DNA of 64,000 bases from Trigonopsis variabilis (taxonomy: Eukaryota > Ascomycota > Trigonopsidomycetes > Trigonopsidales > Trigonopsidaceae), in contig PPXM03000001.1 of assembly GCA_003707065.3 (NCBI GenBank), positions 1,612,001 to 1,676,000 on the forward strand, given 5' to 3'. Positions 44,269-54,916 of this stretch are shown here, piece after piece. Positions within the stretch are counted from its first letter, which is position 1. Each line of letters begins with the position of its first letter. Below the pieces are notes generated by a model. That model was given only the letters and a program-made list of their open reading frames with translations. It was not told the DNA's origin and did no database searches. A program made the translations under genes and the position numbers.

Positions 44269-44952
44269 ATGAGCTTGTCCCCGCCAAATGACAGTGGAGC
44301 GAAAGCGACGGCATCTGTGAAGTTAGTTCTCTTAGGAGAGGCTGCTGTCGGCAAGTCGAGCTTGCTGCTGCGGTTTGTAAGCAATGATTTCCAAGAGAAC
44401 AAGGAGCCGACGATTGGGGCTGCGTTTATGACCCAGAAGTGCCAGTTGGAGAATAGGACGGTCAAGTTTGAGATTTGGGATACAGCAGGACAAGAGCGGT
44501 TTGCATCATTAGCGCCCATGTACTATCGGAACGCCCAGGCAGCGCTGGTTGTCTACGACGTGACCAAGCCGTCGTCATTTGTCAAGGCTCGGCACTGGGT
44601 CAGCGAGTTACATGCGCAGGCAAGCCCGGGTATTGTGATTGCTCTTGTGGGGAATAAGATCGACATGTGTTTGGGAGATGGACAGGGAGATGAAGGAGTC
44701 GATAATCGCAAGGTGTCTCGTGCCGAAGGCCAGCAGCTTGCCGACGAGGAAGGGTTACTATTTTTTGAGGCCTCTGCCAAGACTGGAGAGAACGTCCAGG
44801 ATATTTTCATGGCTATTGCGCAAAAGATCCCAGAGGATGTTGCACCGACCAGGCGAGCGCCAGCTCGACAGGGAGGCCACAGTGACGGCGGAGCGGTTGA
44901 CTTGACCAGTCGCAGGGACGAGTCAGGCCCCGAATCTTCTTGTGCGTGCTAA
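44269..44952 (+). CDS. VPS21: Rab5-family GTPase
   Basis: Single exon; the first ATG in frame (44269) gives 227 residues, although the frame stays open upstream through a non-ATG start. All Rab G motifs are present: P-loop GEAAVGKS at 23-30, DTAGQE at 71-76, NKID at 129-132 and EASAKTG further on. The effector region [11 protein letters not shown] is characteristic of Rab5/Vps21/Ypt5. The C terminus ends CAC, a geranylgeranylation signal. It should control early endosome fusion and endosomal sorting. An unusual feature is the acidic, glycine-rich insert after NKIDM ([11 protein letters not shown]), which some fungal Rab5 proteins also show. Confidence 0.93.
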   Translation: MSLSPPNDSGAKATASVKLVLLGEAAVGKSSLLLRFVSNDFQENKEPTIGAAFMTQKCQLENRTVKFEIWDTAGQERFASLAPMYYRNAQAALVVYDVTKPSSFVKARHWVSELHAQASPGIVIALVGNKIDMCLGDGQGDEGVDNRKVSRAEGQQLADEEGLLFFEASAKTGENVQDIFMAIAQKIPEDVAPTRRAPARQGGHSDGGAVDLTSRRDESGPESSCAC

Positions 44953-45108
44953 TTCTTTGCTCTTTTTTTCCTTTCCTCACATACGATGATAGAGGATCTG
45001 TGTTGGGTAATAGTAGTTGATAGGACCTCTGTTTGCTCTATGGCGGTTTCTCTTGTAGCGCTCACCTTCTCCCACTCGCCATCGTCCACACTCGACTAAT
45101 CTTTCTTG

Positions 45109-46021
45109 ATGCCTTCTCGACTCAAGTTCAAAGGCGACAAATCCAGTCGTAAGAAAGGCATCAGTAAACGGCGAGAAGCGTCGTCTGGGCTATCGCGATA
45201 TCTCGAGCCGTCGACCAAGAGCAATGACGCTGAGGACGATGATTCTTGGGTCACTGCTCAAAGTCCAGATGAATTGAAAGGACCAGCAATGTTGGTTGCT
45301 ACTCCGGTAACTAAGGTTTGATTCTTTATTGGCATATTAACTTGAAGGACTCGTCCATCCCCTTCTGTCTAGCGTGCGACGCTTCGGGCAAGCTATTCCT
45401 TACGCCAGGATTTGATCTTTTGGACGACGACCCGCAAACTGCCGAGCCAAATTCGGTTCAGCAAGTCTTTATTCTTTACAAACTGCCTACTAGTGATGGA
45501 CGGTTGTCAATCAAGACCTATGACGGTAAATACGTCGGGCAAGATGGAGAATCAGGCTTGGATGGAACGAATGAAGCAGTAGGATTGGAACAGCAGTTTG
45601 AATTTACTCAGCTGCCGGATGGCTGGGCTATCACGACTCCCAAAGGGAAGTATCTATCCTGTGGCACCAAGGACTTTAAGGCCCCCGAAATAGTCGACAA
45701 AGAGACCATAGGGCCATCAGAGACTTTCACGTAAGTTTTTGCAATAAATAATAAACAATCTGACCAAGAAAGCATCAGGATCCAGGCAAGAAACCGTCCC
45801 AAAGCGAAAGAGACAGTGGCCCAAGTCATGGAGACCAAGATCTCGCGCCAGGAATTAGAACGACGCGCTGGCCAAAGCTTGGATTCAGATACCGTTCGAC
45901 TGCTAAGAAAAGCCCATAAAGGTGAAACTTTGCGGGGTCTGTTGTCTAACTGATAGATGGGCGGCTCAACGAGGCCCTTATTGACGTTCGAGAAAAGCTA
46001 AAGAGCGATCATCGGTGTTGA
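45109..46021 (+). CDS. FRG1: FRG1-like actin/RNA-associated protein
   Basis: Four exons, 45109-45306, 45348-45730, 45773-45921 and 45957-46021; 264 residues (human FRG1 258). A basic N terminus with SRLKFKGDKSSRKKG is followed by the fascin-like beta-trefoil (about 67-195: FCLACDASGKLFL, LSIKTYDGKYVGQDGESG, GWAITTPKGKYLSCG). The C-terminal helical extension (ETKISRQELERRAG and after) is completed by exon 4. FRG1 is a nuclear/nucleolar protein associated with spliceosomes and actin; S. cerevisiae lacks it. Introns are 41, 42 and 35 nt; the first has two possible 5' sites 9 bp apart (GTAACT or GTTTGA), both keeping the frame. The stop lies 3 bp from that of NPR2. Confidence 0.88.
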
Positions 46022-46024
46022 TAC

Positions 46025-47265
46025 TCATGAGTTTATGTATTGCCATCCACCGCTTTCGCTTAAAAGGTCTTTAATGTCCTTGACCGAAGTGTGGAGCTCA
46101 GTGTTTAAGGAATCGAGATGCCGCGGCGTCTTGCTCAACCGCGCGAGCGCAGGCGGTAGATTTTCGGAAGCGAAATCTGAATCAGTGGCTGGGTAGGTGA
46201 AGGAGCGATAAATGATGCCCTTGATGACCCCAAAGGAGATGAACCGTCGCACGTCGACTCCTATCAGTTTGTCGTTATGCTCTAGGACCCACTGTCTTAC
46301 AGTCTGGCCTTGCCTTAGCGATCTATAGAGGTAGAATAGATCGACTGCGGGTTTTCTTCGGGCACCTGGCATGGCCACATAAGTCGCGCACTCGAGTGCC
46401 ATTTCAGGGCTCTGTAAGAAAGCACTGATATCTGCGGTTGGTGCGTAGATATTGGAGAATTGAAAAATGTCTATGACGATGATGCAGCCGTAGTACATTA
46501 GGTGTTGGACACATTTGCGGGTAATTGTATAATCTGCCTTTGCTTTCTCGGCGATCTTGGCCAGCGAGCTCACGCCATCGATAAGCGGGATGATCTTTTC
46601 CATGGTAGGGTCCCAGTTCGCGTCCTTGAGGAGATCAAGGCGTACCGTGGAGATTGGGACGTGGTGAGGCTTGATGAGAGGAGGAGGGGGATTCTGCGGA
46701 AAGAGCTTGATATTCAACGTGTTGGAGTCGTCGATCGGAATCATACACTCGCAGTAATTGTTTAAGTCGATAAACGTCTGCTTGACCATACTTTCCACCA
46801 CAACCCCGTTGTCCTCATTGGACAGGAACCCCGTCTGCTCTTCCAGGACTTTGAATTGACTGGCGTACTTTCGCACAACGGGAGCAAACGGCTCGATTCC
46901 CGAGTCATTGTCGATGAACACAAACGCAAAGTTAAAGGTGAAGAAGTTGCGGTCGTAGCCAGGGCCAGGGAGGTAGACCGGGTAAGACATGATGATAAAG
47001 CCATTGTGTTTAAGGACAAGCAGCCGATTGCATATCTCTGGGCGAGGAATCAAGTAATTCTTGATCGAGTCAAAGTCCACCAGCGGAGTCATGCCGTCTG
47101 GGTTGCCTGCTGTTATTGACCCGGCAGGCATTTCGTAGACGACCTTTGGGCCTTCAGTGGGATGGAAAATCGCATAGAAACAGGATTGGATCTGGGCAAA
47201 TCCTAGACTTAGCGCAAACAACCCCAGATCTTACCTCCAGGGCCTTCGTCGTAGTCGCCATTCAT
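46025..47265 (-). CDS. NPR2: Npr2, SEACIT/GATOR1 subunit
   Basis: Two exons, 47265-47235 and 47202-46025, separated by a 32-nt intron (GTAAGATC ... GCTAAGTCTAG), the shortest I resolve in this window; 402 residues. The product begins MNGDYDEGPGGFAQIQSCFY, matching the FAQI...F.P.EGP start of the family. The longin-like N domain includes ICNRLLVLKHNGFIIMSYPV and FTFNFAFVF; the C-terminal winged-helix part includes IPLIDGVSSLAKIAEKAKAD and DVRRFISFGVIKGIIYR. Npr2 with Npr3 and Iml1 forms the GAP that turns off Rag/Gtr GTPases and TORC1 under nitrogen starvation. It ends 3 bp from FRG1 and starts 82 bp from the divergent RRM gene. Confidence 0.94.
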
Positions 47266-47347
47266 CTGCAAGCCAAGAGAAGACGAGCGCTACCGAGGTT
47301 TAGAAAGGATCGTGGCAACCATCGTCTCTGCCACTGAGCTGTTAGCC

Positions 47348-48073
47348 ATGTCTCAAGGATCGTCCACCAACGTATCCAAACCGGCGTTTAAGTTCTCGTT
47401 CAACAAGGTCTCCAAGGCGCAGATTAGTAAGGAGCGAGACGATGGGAAGAACGAAGTGAAAGAGAGAGAAGAGACGACTTCTCGGGTTCAGTACGATGGC
47501 CGACACATCAGCCCTGGGCACGATGATATTCGCCAGGATAGATCTCGCATAGCTAGTCCACGCCCGGATATTGCTCGGAAGAGCAAAGAAGCAGTCAAAT
47601 TTCTCGACGCTCCGGCCCTAAAAGACACCATAGTAAGTGGATGGGCGGGAGAGGGCAAGAAAGAAGGCAAATCAGAGAAAAAAGACAAGAATGGCGAGCC
47701 CACAGGGGTGCTGCGGGAAGGAGGAGGTAAATTATGGCGGGATCCGAAGTTGGATGAATGGGATCCGTCCCATTTCAGGTTATTTGTGGGCAATCTGGGA
47801 GGAGATGTGACGGATGATGGGTTGTTCCGAGCGTTCAAAAAGTATCCCTCGTGTGCAAAAGCGCGGGTTGTGTGGGATAAAAAGATGGGCAAGAGTAAAG
47901 GGTACGGGTTTGTGGCATTCGAAGACCCTGAAGACTACTTTCAGGCCTTTAAGGAGATGAACGGGAAGTACGTTGGCCAGCATCCGATTCTACTACGCAA
48001 AAGCACGACTGAACTGAAACCAAAGACCGACAACAAGAACAGACGAGCCAAAAAATGGAAAGGACCAAGGTAG
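47348..48073 (+). CDS. RBM42-type RNA-binding protein with one RRM
   Basis: Single exon; the first ATG (47348, MSQGSSTNVSKPAFKFSF) gives 241 residues. The N-terminal ~135 residues are charged and disordered. The RRM spans about 141-218 with RNP2 RLFVGNLGGDV and RNP1 KSKGYGFVAFEDP. The block before it (LWRDPKLDEWDPSHF) and after it (EMNGKYVGQHPILLRKST) is the RBM42 signature, and a basic tail follows. RBM42 orthologues bind hnRNP K or spliceosomal tri-snRNP in animals; their fungal role is little studied. S. cerevisiae has no obvious orthologue. It is divergent from NPR2. Confidence 0.88.
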   Translation: MSQGSSTNVSKPAFKFSFNKVSKAQISKERDDGKNEVKEREETTSRVQYDGRHISPGHDDIRQDRSRIASPRPDIARKSKEAVKFLDAPALKDTIVSGWAGEGKKEGKSEKKDKNGEPTGVLREGGGKLWRDPKLDEWDPSHFRLFVGNLGGDVTDDGLFRAFKKYPSCAKARVVWDKKMGKSKGYGFVAFEDPEDYFQAFKEMNGKYVGQHPILLRKSTTELKPKTDNKNRRAKKWKGPR

Positions 48074-48756
48074 AGTGATCTTGTACTTTGGCGATCGCAC
48101 GTTGGCGAACGCCCCTTGACTTTTTACGATAGACATCGATCGAATATACGTGACATATACTTGACATATGACTCCTATGGTTCTCATGCTTGATGCCATT
48201 CTGATATCTTCTTAGACACGGTATCGTCTCTTTGACTAGTTGGTCTCTGTTCGAACTAATGACTAGATTTATAAGAATCACTCTGCTCAATCTTGAGGTG
48301 ATTAAACAATGGATTGGGTTGATTAAATAATCTAAATGATCCCAAATACTGTAAATCGATACTCCAGTACGCTTCTCGAGTACCCTTCCAGCTGCTGGTA
48401 ATTCAGGAATGCTATTAACCTATCCGTGGCGGCTCTCATCTCAGCAGTATATCAATAGTATACACGCAGCCTTTGACTTGCTGCAATGTTTCTAGCTTAG
48501 TCTATAGAGACTGCAGATATAGAGATCGCAGAGTACCCATCACCGTAGCCAGTGTAACTAGTGGAGCCCACGACCTTTACACTATTTTGCCTCCTTCTCT
48601 CCATCCTACGTGGACATTCTATCTTGATAACAGCACTAGACCATCATCCTCACTAGTGTTTTTAGCGCAGGCACGCGACCACCAGTCGTTGCTACCCGGT
48701 ACCTGTGTTGACAGGTCCTTTCTAGTCCCCCTTTCCGTCCCTTTCTGGTCCGCGCC
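48074..48756. other. Intergenic region upstream of PSD1
   Basis: About 0.68 kb holding the PSD1 promoter; no other feature recognised. Confidence 0.45.
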
Positions 48757-50433
48757 ATGCTTAGACAGCCTCTTCCAAACCAGTTCAGGACATCCCTGGG
48801 CCGTCTTTCGCGGCCCCGACTAGTAAGAAACGTTTTTTGGCGGCGTCGGTCGCTCCTCGAGGGCTTTGCAATTCCTCGACCGCTGACTCAACTGGCGGGA
48901 GCCAGCCGTCAGTCTCTTTCTCGCCATGTGGCTGCGATTCCCAAGAAGCTCCAGGACGCCAATCGATCCAAATTATCGCAGGGCTTGCGTCGCGCGCTGA
49001 GTCGGTCCATCCATACAAAACACCCTTTTCATGGCAAGCTCCGTCTTGGAGTGTTTAGCAAACGGCGGGGTGCATCGACCAGCAGCCATAAAGGTCCTAC
49101 AAAAGTCGGCTCTATAGCGCGATGGTGGCCTGCTCCTCTTGTTCTGCTGGTGCTCGTGGCTCTGCATCAACTGCGGAATCAAAAGCACAAGCAAGACACG
49201 CCCATTGAAGCACGACCTGCCGGGCCGTGGAAGGTGTTCTTTTACTCGACTCTTCCGCTGAGAGCAGCTTCGCGGTTATGGGGACGGATCAATGGCATCG
49301 ATCTACCAGTGTGGTTACGCGAGCCGGGATTCAAGCTCTATGCAGCGTTGTTTGGGGTGAATCTGGACGAGGTTGGAGAAGAAGACTTGCGAAAGTACCA
49401 CAACTTGGCTGAGTTTTTCTATCGGGAGCTTAAACCAGGGGCTCGACCCATAGCAGATGCTGTCATGGTTTCCCCGGCTGATGGTCAGGTTCTTCACCTT
49501 GGATTGATCCAAGGGCGTCAGATTGAACAGGTCAAGGGTTTGACGTATTCAATTGACGACTTTCTGGGGACCCACACCAACCTCCATGCTCCCAACTGTG
49601 AAGTTGTGACCTTTCCGCCTAAAGATGAGCGGATTCTGTCTCGTGATAAAGATTTCGCGGTGGTGAATGGAATACCTTATACATTAGATGATTTAATCGG
49701 TACGGAGAAGCGCGGGAAGAAGGTCAAATCTACAGATGGTGAGGCGACGGTGTCGGCAGGAGACGCCAGCGGCCGCAGCCCTAAAACTGAAGATACTCTC
49801 CATGTCAGCCAGTCGCTGCTCAGTGGTGTTCCTACACGCACCAAGCAGCTGTATTTTGCCGTCATCTATCTTGCTCCAGGCGACTACCATCGGTTCCACT
49901 CTCCAGTCAGTTGGGTCGTCGAGACCCGGCGGCATTTCACTGGCGAGCTCTTCTCGGTCCATCCCTACTTTCAATATCGGCTAGCAAACCTGTTTGTTCT
50001 CAATGAACGCGTTGCTCTGCTCGGAAAATGGAAATATGGCTTCTTCTCCATGACCCCTGTAGGGGCCACTAACGTGGGCTCGATCCGCATCAATTTCGAC
50101 AAGTTCCTGCGGACCAACACGTATTACGCCCGTGCTGCCGAACAAGAAGAAGACGCGGCCCAGAAGCAGCTCGAGGGTAGCAGCTCGTCAAGCGCCGTCC
50201 AGCGAGTGCGAGAAAAGAAGCATACCTGCTACGAGGCCACGTATCGAGAGGCCAGCAAGGTCTTGGGAGGATACCCAGTGACCAAGGGAGCCGAGATGGG
50301 CGGATTCAACCTGGGGTCGACTGTGGTCTTGGTGTTTGAGGCCCCGTCGTCGTTTGAGTTCACCGTCAAGCCGGGAGAGCACGTCAAAGTAGGCCAGAAG
50401 CTGGGAGAGCTGGAGATGAAAAAGACAAAGTAG
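48757..50433 (+). CDS. PSD1: Mitochondrial phosphatidylserine decarboxylase
   Basis: Single exon, 558 residues. A long Arg/Ser-rich presequence (about 1-110) predicts mitochondrial import, followed by one membrane helix at about 122-140 (WWPAPLVLLVLVALHQL). The decarboxylase domain includes SPADGQVLHLG, APGDYHRFHSP (catalytic His), VGATNVGSIRI and the autocleavage motif LGST at 519-522, where the Ser becomes the pyruvoyl group that splits the precursor into beta and alpha chains. It makes phosphatidylethanolamine from phosphatidylserine at the inner membrane. Low-complexity inserts occur near 330-350 and 455-475. It converges on the aquaglyceroporin gene. Confidence 0.95.
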   Translation: MLRQPLPNQFRTSLGRLSRPRLVRNVFWRRRSLLEGFAIPRPLTQLAGASRQSLSRHVAAIPKKLQDANRSKLSQGLRRALSRSIHTKHPFHGKLRLGVFSKRRGASTSSHKGPTKVGSIARWWPAPLVLLVLVALHQLRNQKHKQDTPIEARPAGPWKVFFYSTLPLRAASRLWGRINGIDLPVWLREPGFKLYAALFGVNLDEVGEEDLRKYHNLAEFFYRELKPGARPIADAVMVSPADGQVLHLGLIQGRQIEQVKGLTYSIDDFLGTHTNLHAPNCEVVTFPPKDERILSRDKDFAVVNGIPYTLDDLIGTEKRGKKVKSTDGEATVSAGDASGRSPKTEDTLHVSQSLLSGVPTRTKQLYFAVIYLAPGDYHRFHSPVSWVVETRRHFTGELFSVHPYFQYRLANLFVLNERVALLGKWKYGFFSMTPVGATNVGSIRINFDKFLRTNTYYARAAEQEEDAAQKQLEGSSSSSAVQRVREKKHTCYEATYREASKVLGGYPVTKGAEMGGFNLGSTVVLVFEAPSSFEFTVKPGEHVKVGQKLGELEMKKTK

Positions 50434-50509
50434 CGTGAGGTAGTAATAAGCGGACTGAAGTTGAGCGAGCGAGCGAGCGTAGACTCTGTGGGAATAGCAG
50501 AGATTATTA

Positions 50510-50566
50510 GAGCGCATATTAGGATAGCGCAGGTTAGGATAGCGTAGGATAAGACAGCGCAGAGCA
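50510..50566. repeat. Short imperfect tandem repeat downstream of PSD1
   Basis: Three to four imperfect copies of a ~16-bp unit built on AGGATAGCGCAGGTT, in the short region between PSD1 and the aquaglyceroporin gene. A simple minisatellite seed with no evident function. Confidence 0.55.
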
Positions 50567-50716
50567 CGTATGTAGTCTACATCCAATCGTTGTTGTTACT
50601 GTGAATGACAGTCGCTAGCATCCATACGAGGCATGTACTACGACATACTACGACACAGACAACCTTTGCATATAATGAATAACCAAGAAGCCAAGAACAT
50701 GATATTCCTAATTCCC

Positions 50717-51838
50717 TCACTCTATATGACTAAACTCCATTTTGTTATGGTGCTGGCTTCCGCCCATGAGATCGCCGGCGTCTACCTGACTGCGCATTTC
50801 GGAAATGGGATGGATCTGGTCATTGTGGCCACTGGCCTGGCTGGACGAGCTGCCTGGTTGGGCGGGCTGGGCAGGAGGCTCGATGTAGTTGTATTGGAGG
50901 CCGTCGTCGGACGAGGCCTTGCTGAGCTGGTAGGCCTTATCGAGCTCGCCCTGGTCCTGGCGGCCAATCTTCGCAGACCAGTAGCGGTAGTAGCCCTGGA
51001 AGCCAAAGTAGGGCTGGTTGACGGGGGAGATCTCGCCGGTATAGCAGAAGACGTCATAGATCAGGCCTCCAGTCAGGGTGCCGAGGAAAGAGGCCACGGG
51101 AGCGACCCAGAAGTAGTAGTCGCCTGCTCGCCACACGTCCAGGCCGTAGCCCGCCATCCAGGTGAACAGACGGGGGAAGAGGTCACGGGCCATGTTGATG
51201 GCGTAGCCGGTTTCCCAGCCCAAGCCGGCACCGATCGAAAAGATCAAAAACATGATGATGAGAGGGCCCAAGCCGCCAGCAGGGTTGTTGTTTTCGTCGC
51301 CAATGGCGAAGATAAGCAGCTGGAGTACGACTGAGCAGAGGAACTCGGAGAAGAACTGGCCGCGTTTGGTCAAAAAGTCCTGGGGATAGGTGCAGAAAAT
51401 GGACGCGGTTTCGGTGTCGCCAAATACGGTTCTGATGCCCCTGCCGCCCTCGTAAACGTCGATCGCAGACCGATAGTTGCCATACACAAGTGCAGCGCCG
51501 GTGAGACCACCCAGACACTGGGCAATCATGTATGGAACGAATTTTTTCCAAGGGAATTTACGGAAGACGCAGTTTGCAAGGGTGACGGCCGGGTTGAGGT
51601 GGCCTCCGGAAATGCCACCAGAGACGTAGACGCCAAACATGACGCCAGTACCCCAGAGCCAGGAGATGGACTGGTAATTGCCAGCTGCGCCTTTGGATAG
51701 AGTGACTTGGGCGACGACACCGTCGCCAATAAGCACCAGAATACAGGTGCCAAGGAACTCTGCCAGTGGCTCTCGATACCGCCGGCGGAAACGGACCATG
51801 AAAGGTTCATCGGTTTTCGGAACAAGCTCGAATTTCAT
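50717..51838 (-). CDS. Aquaglyceroporin (MIP family, Fps1/GlpF-like)
   Basis: Single exon, 373 residues: six membrane helices between about 25 and 285, and an 85-100-residue cytosolic C-terminal tail rich in Ser/Gln/Pro. The first pore motif is HLNPAVTLA (N82-P83-A84). The second is INMARDLFPRL (N215-M216-A217-R218-D219): Pro is replaced by Met, while the Arg of the selectivity filter and the following Asp of glycerol-conducting channels are kept. The wide extracellular loop before it (GWETGY) is also of glycerol-channel type. It should conduct glycerol across the plasma membrane. The gene lies back-to-back with glycerol kinase over 1.5 kb of shared upstream DNA, which fits glycerol uptake. 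Confidence 0.92.
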   Translation of the reverse strand: MKFELVPKTDEPFMVRFRRRYREPLAEFLGTCILVLIGDGVVAQVTLSKGAAGNYQSISWLWGTGVMFGVYVSGGISGGHLNPAVTLANCVFRKFPWKKFVPYMIAQCLGGLTGAALVYGNYRSAIDVYEGGRGIRTVFGDTETASIFCTYPQDFLTKRGQFFSEFLCSVVLQLLIFAIGDENNNPAGGLGPLIIMFLIFSIGAGLGWETGYAINMARDLFPRLFTWMAGYGLDVWRAGDYYFWVAPVASFLGTLTGGLIYDVFCYTGEISPVNQPYFGFQGYYRYWSAKIGRQDQGELDKAYQLSKASSDDGLQYNYIEPPAQPAQPGSSSSQASGHNDQIHPISEMRSQVDAGDLMGGSQHHNKMEFSHIE

Positions 51839-53334
51839 TGCAAGCTCTAGACGATTGTAGTAGGATCAGGAGGGACAGTCAACGATGTGCTGGCACGACT
51901 AGATAAAGGGATAAAGACAGGAGACGTGTCAGGCAAGGTTGATGGATATGGACAAGATTTTTGCTGAGGCGCAATAACCCCACCATGGGACGTGCCGGGA
52001 TATTTGGTGCCCGGCGCCGTGCCACCTGCCTGATTAGGAAAGTGGTCAGGCGGAGAAGCGACTCGAGGGTCCTGGATCTACAATTGGAGATTATTCAGCG
52101 CCGGTTTTCGGGATATTACTCTACAATTTGATCCTGGAACTGGGGTGTGTGATGCATGTCCACCAGTTTTGCTTCCTCCGGGTGGTTTGGTTACGTCCGA
52201 AACAACGGCCCGACGCCAGCAAAGTGGCATGCCCAGCCTTGATCTGCCGTCGGAGTAACTCCCAGATGAGCCATGGACGCACTGCCCGGGCCCGGCAGCG
52301 CGGAAAGACTGTAAAAGGACAAACAAAAGAGATCCGGCGCTAAGATGAAGGGGATTGTTTGGCTACGATGAATGGAGAGCCAAAAAAGGCGGGGAAGACT
52401 CGTGAGCGCTACAGGGCTTCGGGTATGCGTGCCGATCGAGAGTGACCAAAAGAGGACACGAAAAGAACGGATGAGGCGAGCCTGGGGTAGAGATGGCCAG
52501 ATAGCGCAGGTCCGACGAGCACTGGAACCAAACGTGCCAAGCTAAGTCGTAGGAGCGGACAAGCAGCGGTGAGATTCGTCAGATAGTTTTGGCATTTGCG
52601 ACGTGACAGAGGGGAAGTTCCAGGTAGATAAGACTTGTAAGCTGTCCACGCAAGCTTCTGACATCATGCTTTATATGGTAATTGCTGGCTTTTCCGAGGC
52701 GCTTCTTACTAATTGTCGTTGTCCTCGGGTTTAAGGGAGATGGGTTAAAAGCAGTCGTAGTCTATTCTACTCGAAGCATCGACCACCACCGCTCGAGGCT
52801 TGGTTGTGCGCGAGGCTTGGTTCTAGGGTACGGGACCTGAAACTTACTTAGGACTGAGTCTGCCAGCGCCAGAACTAGGATCAGAATGCGGATCAGAACT
52901 TGAATCCCAGGATAGATCCAGGATAGAACCACTGCTTGGCTAGAACAAGCAGTGCGCTCGCCTTCGGAAAAGAAACTACAAAGCTACGGAAAAACCCATG
53001 CCGGCACAAAGAACCAAAGAGGCTTATTGTCGGGTACGGCTAAGGAGATAATGTTCAACTCGGGCAAGGTCTGGGGAAAGACGGCTGAGAGTAAAGTTAA
53101 AAGTGAGCCGGTGCGTCGTCATTGGTACGGCGCCCCGGGGAAACGTAGCAGCCACTTTCCCAAACGGGCTAGCCGGGACTGGAGCAGCCTATGACGAGCC
53201 GTAGCCGGGGTCGGAAGGGAAAGCTAACTTAGCCCCGCATTGGTCCGCAAGTTTGGCATGGATAGATTTATGCCCCCCACTCGAACCAAGCGATATATAA
53301 ACCCTCGGCCCCTCGAACCAGTCGCCTAGCAATC
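51839..53334. promoter_or_regulatory. Shared divergent upstream region of aquaglyceroporin and GUT1
   Basis: About 1.5 kb between two divergent start codons, with no coding signal; rather GC-rich, with several G-rich blocks (for example ACTGGGGTGTGTG near 52139). It probably holds the control elements of both glycerol genes. I could not assign specific factor sites with confidence. Confidence 0.5.
53294..53300 (+). promoter_or_regulatory. TATA box of GUT1
   Basis: TATATAA 35 bp before the GUT1 ATG, in an otherwise GC-rich stretch. If used, the transcript would have a very short 5' leader, unless initiation at distant sites applies as in budding yeast. Confidence 0.5.
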
Positions 53335-54916
53335 ATGACTTTCACTCCTTTGGTAGGCGCCATCGATCAAGGCACCACGTCGACGCGTTTCATGGTGTTT
53401 GACGACAAGGGCAAGCCCATCGCGTCGCACCAAATCGAATTCACCCAGATCTACCCCAAGCCAGGGTGAGTAACTTTGCGTGCAAAGGCTAATCGTCAGT
53501 TGGGTCGAGCACGATCCCCAGGAACTCGTGGAATCGGCCATTGAATGCATGAACCATGTCGGCCGCGACCTACGTGCCATGAACATCCTCCACCACCAGA
53601 TTCGTGCCATTGGCATCACCAATCAGCGTGAGACGACCGTGCTGTGGGACGTAGACACTGGCATGCCTCTCTACAACGCCATTGTCTGGTCGGATGCCCG
53701 TACTGCTGGAACTGTTGCCCAGCTGCAGGCCAAAGAGGGATCAGACAAGGTGCACGAGCTTTGCGGATTGCCGTTGTCGACCTACTTTGCCGCCGTCAAG
53801 GTGCGCTGGCTGCTCGACAACGTCAAGGACGTCAAGGACTCGTACGATCGCGGCAAGCTGTGCTTTGGCACCATCGACTCGTGGCTCCTGTACAACTTGT
53901 CGGGCGGTCTGAACGGCGGAAAACACATCACTGACGTGTCCAACGCCTCGCGATCGATGTTTATGAACATTCGCACCCGCGAGTACGACGACCGGCTGAT
54001 CAAGTTCTTTGGCGTCGAGAAGCTCATCCTCCCCCAGATCGTCTCGTCGTCCGAGGTCTACTGCCGCCTGGGAACCGGTCCTCTGGCTGGTATTCCCATT
54101 GCTGGCTGTCTGGGTGACCAGGCTGCCGCTCTGATCGGCCAGAAGGCCTACTACGCCGGCTCTGCCAAAAACACCTACGGCACCGGCTGCTTCTTGCTCT
54201 ACAATACCGGCCACGACGCCATTCTGTCTGAAAACGGGCTGCTGACCACCATTGCGTTCCAGGGCAAGGGCCAGGAGCCCATCTATGCGCTCGAAGGCTC
54301 GATTGCCGTTGCGGGATCGGCCATCAAGTGGGCACGAGACAACCTGGAACTGATCTCGTCGGCCCAGGAAATCGGCGAGCTGGCTGGATCGGTCAAAGAC
54401 ACCGCTGGCGTGGTCTTTGTCACCGCTCTCAGCGGCCTGTTTGCCCCTTACTGGCGCGACGACGCTCGTGGTACCATTCTTGGTCTCACCCAGTTCACCA
54501 AGCGTGCCCACATCTGCCGTGCCATTATCGAGGCCATCTGCTTCCAGACCAAGGCCATTCTCATGGCCATGGAAAAGGACTCGAAAAAGCCTTTCCGCCG
54601 CCTGCAAGTCGACGGTGGAGTCACCAACTCGGAGGAGGCGATGCAGATCCAGTCCGACATCCTCGGCATCGAGGTCGAGCGACCTGCCATGCGGGAAACT
54701 ACTGCGCTGGGCTCAGCCATTGCTGCAGGCCTTGCTGTGGGCGTGTGGAAGGACTTTGACGATCTCCAGGACGTCAACAGCGAGGGCAAGACCACCTTTT
54801 CGCCCCAGATCTCAGATAAACGCCGGGCCAAGATGTTCAGACTATGGAATCGCGGTATAGAGCGAGCAGTGGGCTGGGTCCAGGAGGAAGACACAGAGGA
54901 CGAAGATGATGAATAA
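53335..54916 (+). CDS. GUT1: Glycerol kinase
   Basis: Two exons, 53335-53465 and 53500-54916, with a 34-nt intron (GTGAGTAA ... GGCTAATCGTCAG); 515 residues. FGGY-family features: the N-terminal phosphate loop [28 protein letters not shown], the sugar/glycerol-binding region [29 protein letters not shown], and the C-terminal [20 protein letters not shown] with [13 protein letters not shown]. The enzyme makes glycerol 3-phosphate from glycerol and ATP in the cytosol. The C-terminal tail is acidic ([10 protein letters not shown]). Third codon positions are strongly C/G-biased compared with genes in the left part of the window, which leaves long meaningless open frames on the opposite strand. 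Its neighbours are the aquaglyceroporin (divergent) and GUT2 (same direction). Confidence 0.97.

Noticed and set aside
50633-51334. 233-codon plus-strand open frame opposite the aquaglyceroporin
   Set aside because: It is an antisense shadow created by C/G-biased third positions; its low-complexity Ala/Val/Glu/Gly composition matches no protein, while the minus-strand channel is unambiguous.
52952-53194. 80-codon frame in the divergent glycerol promoter
   Set aside because: Basic, low-information translation with no homology and a position within a promoter; likely chance.
53741-54607. 288-codon minus-strand open frame opposite GUT1
   Set aside because: Antisense shadow of the glycerol kinase, caused by codon bias; no family features.
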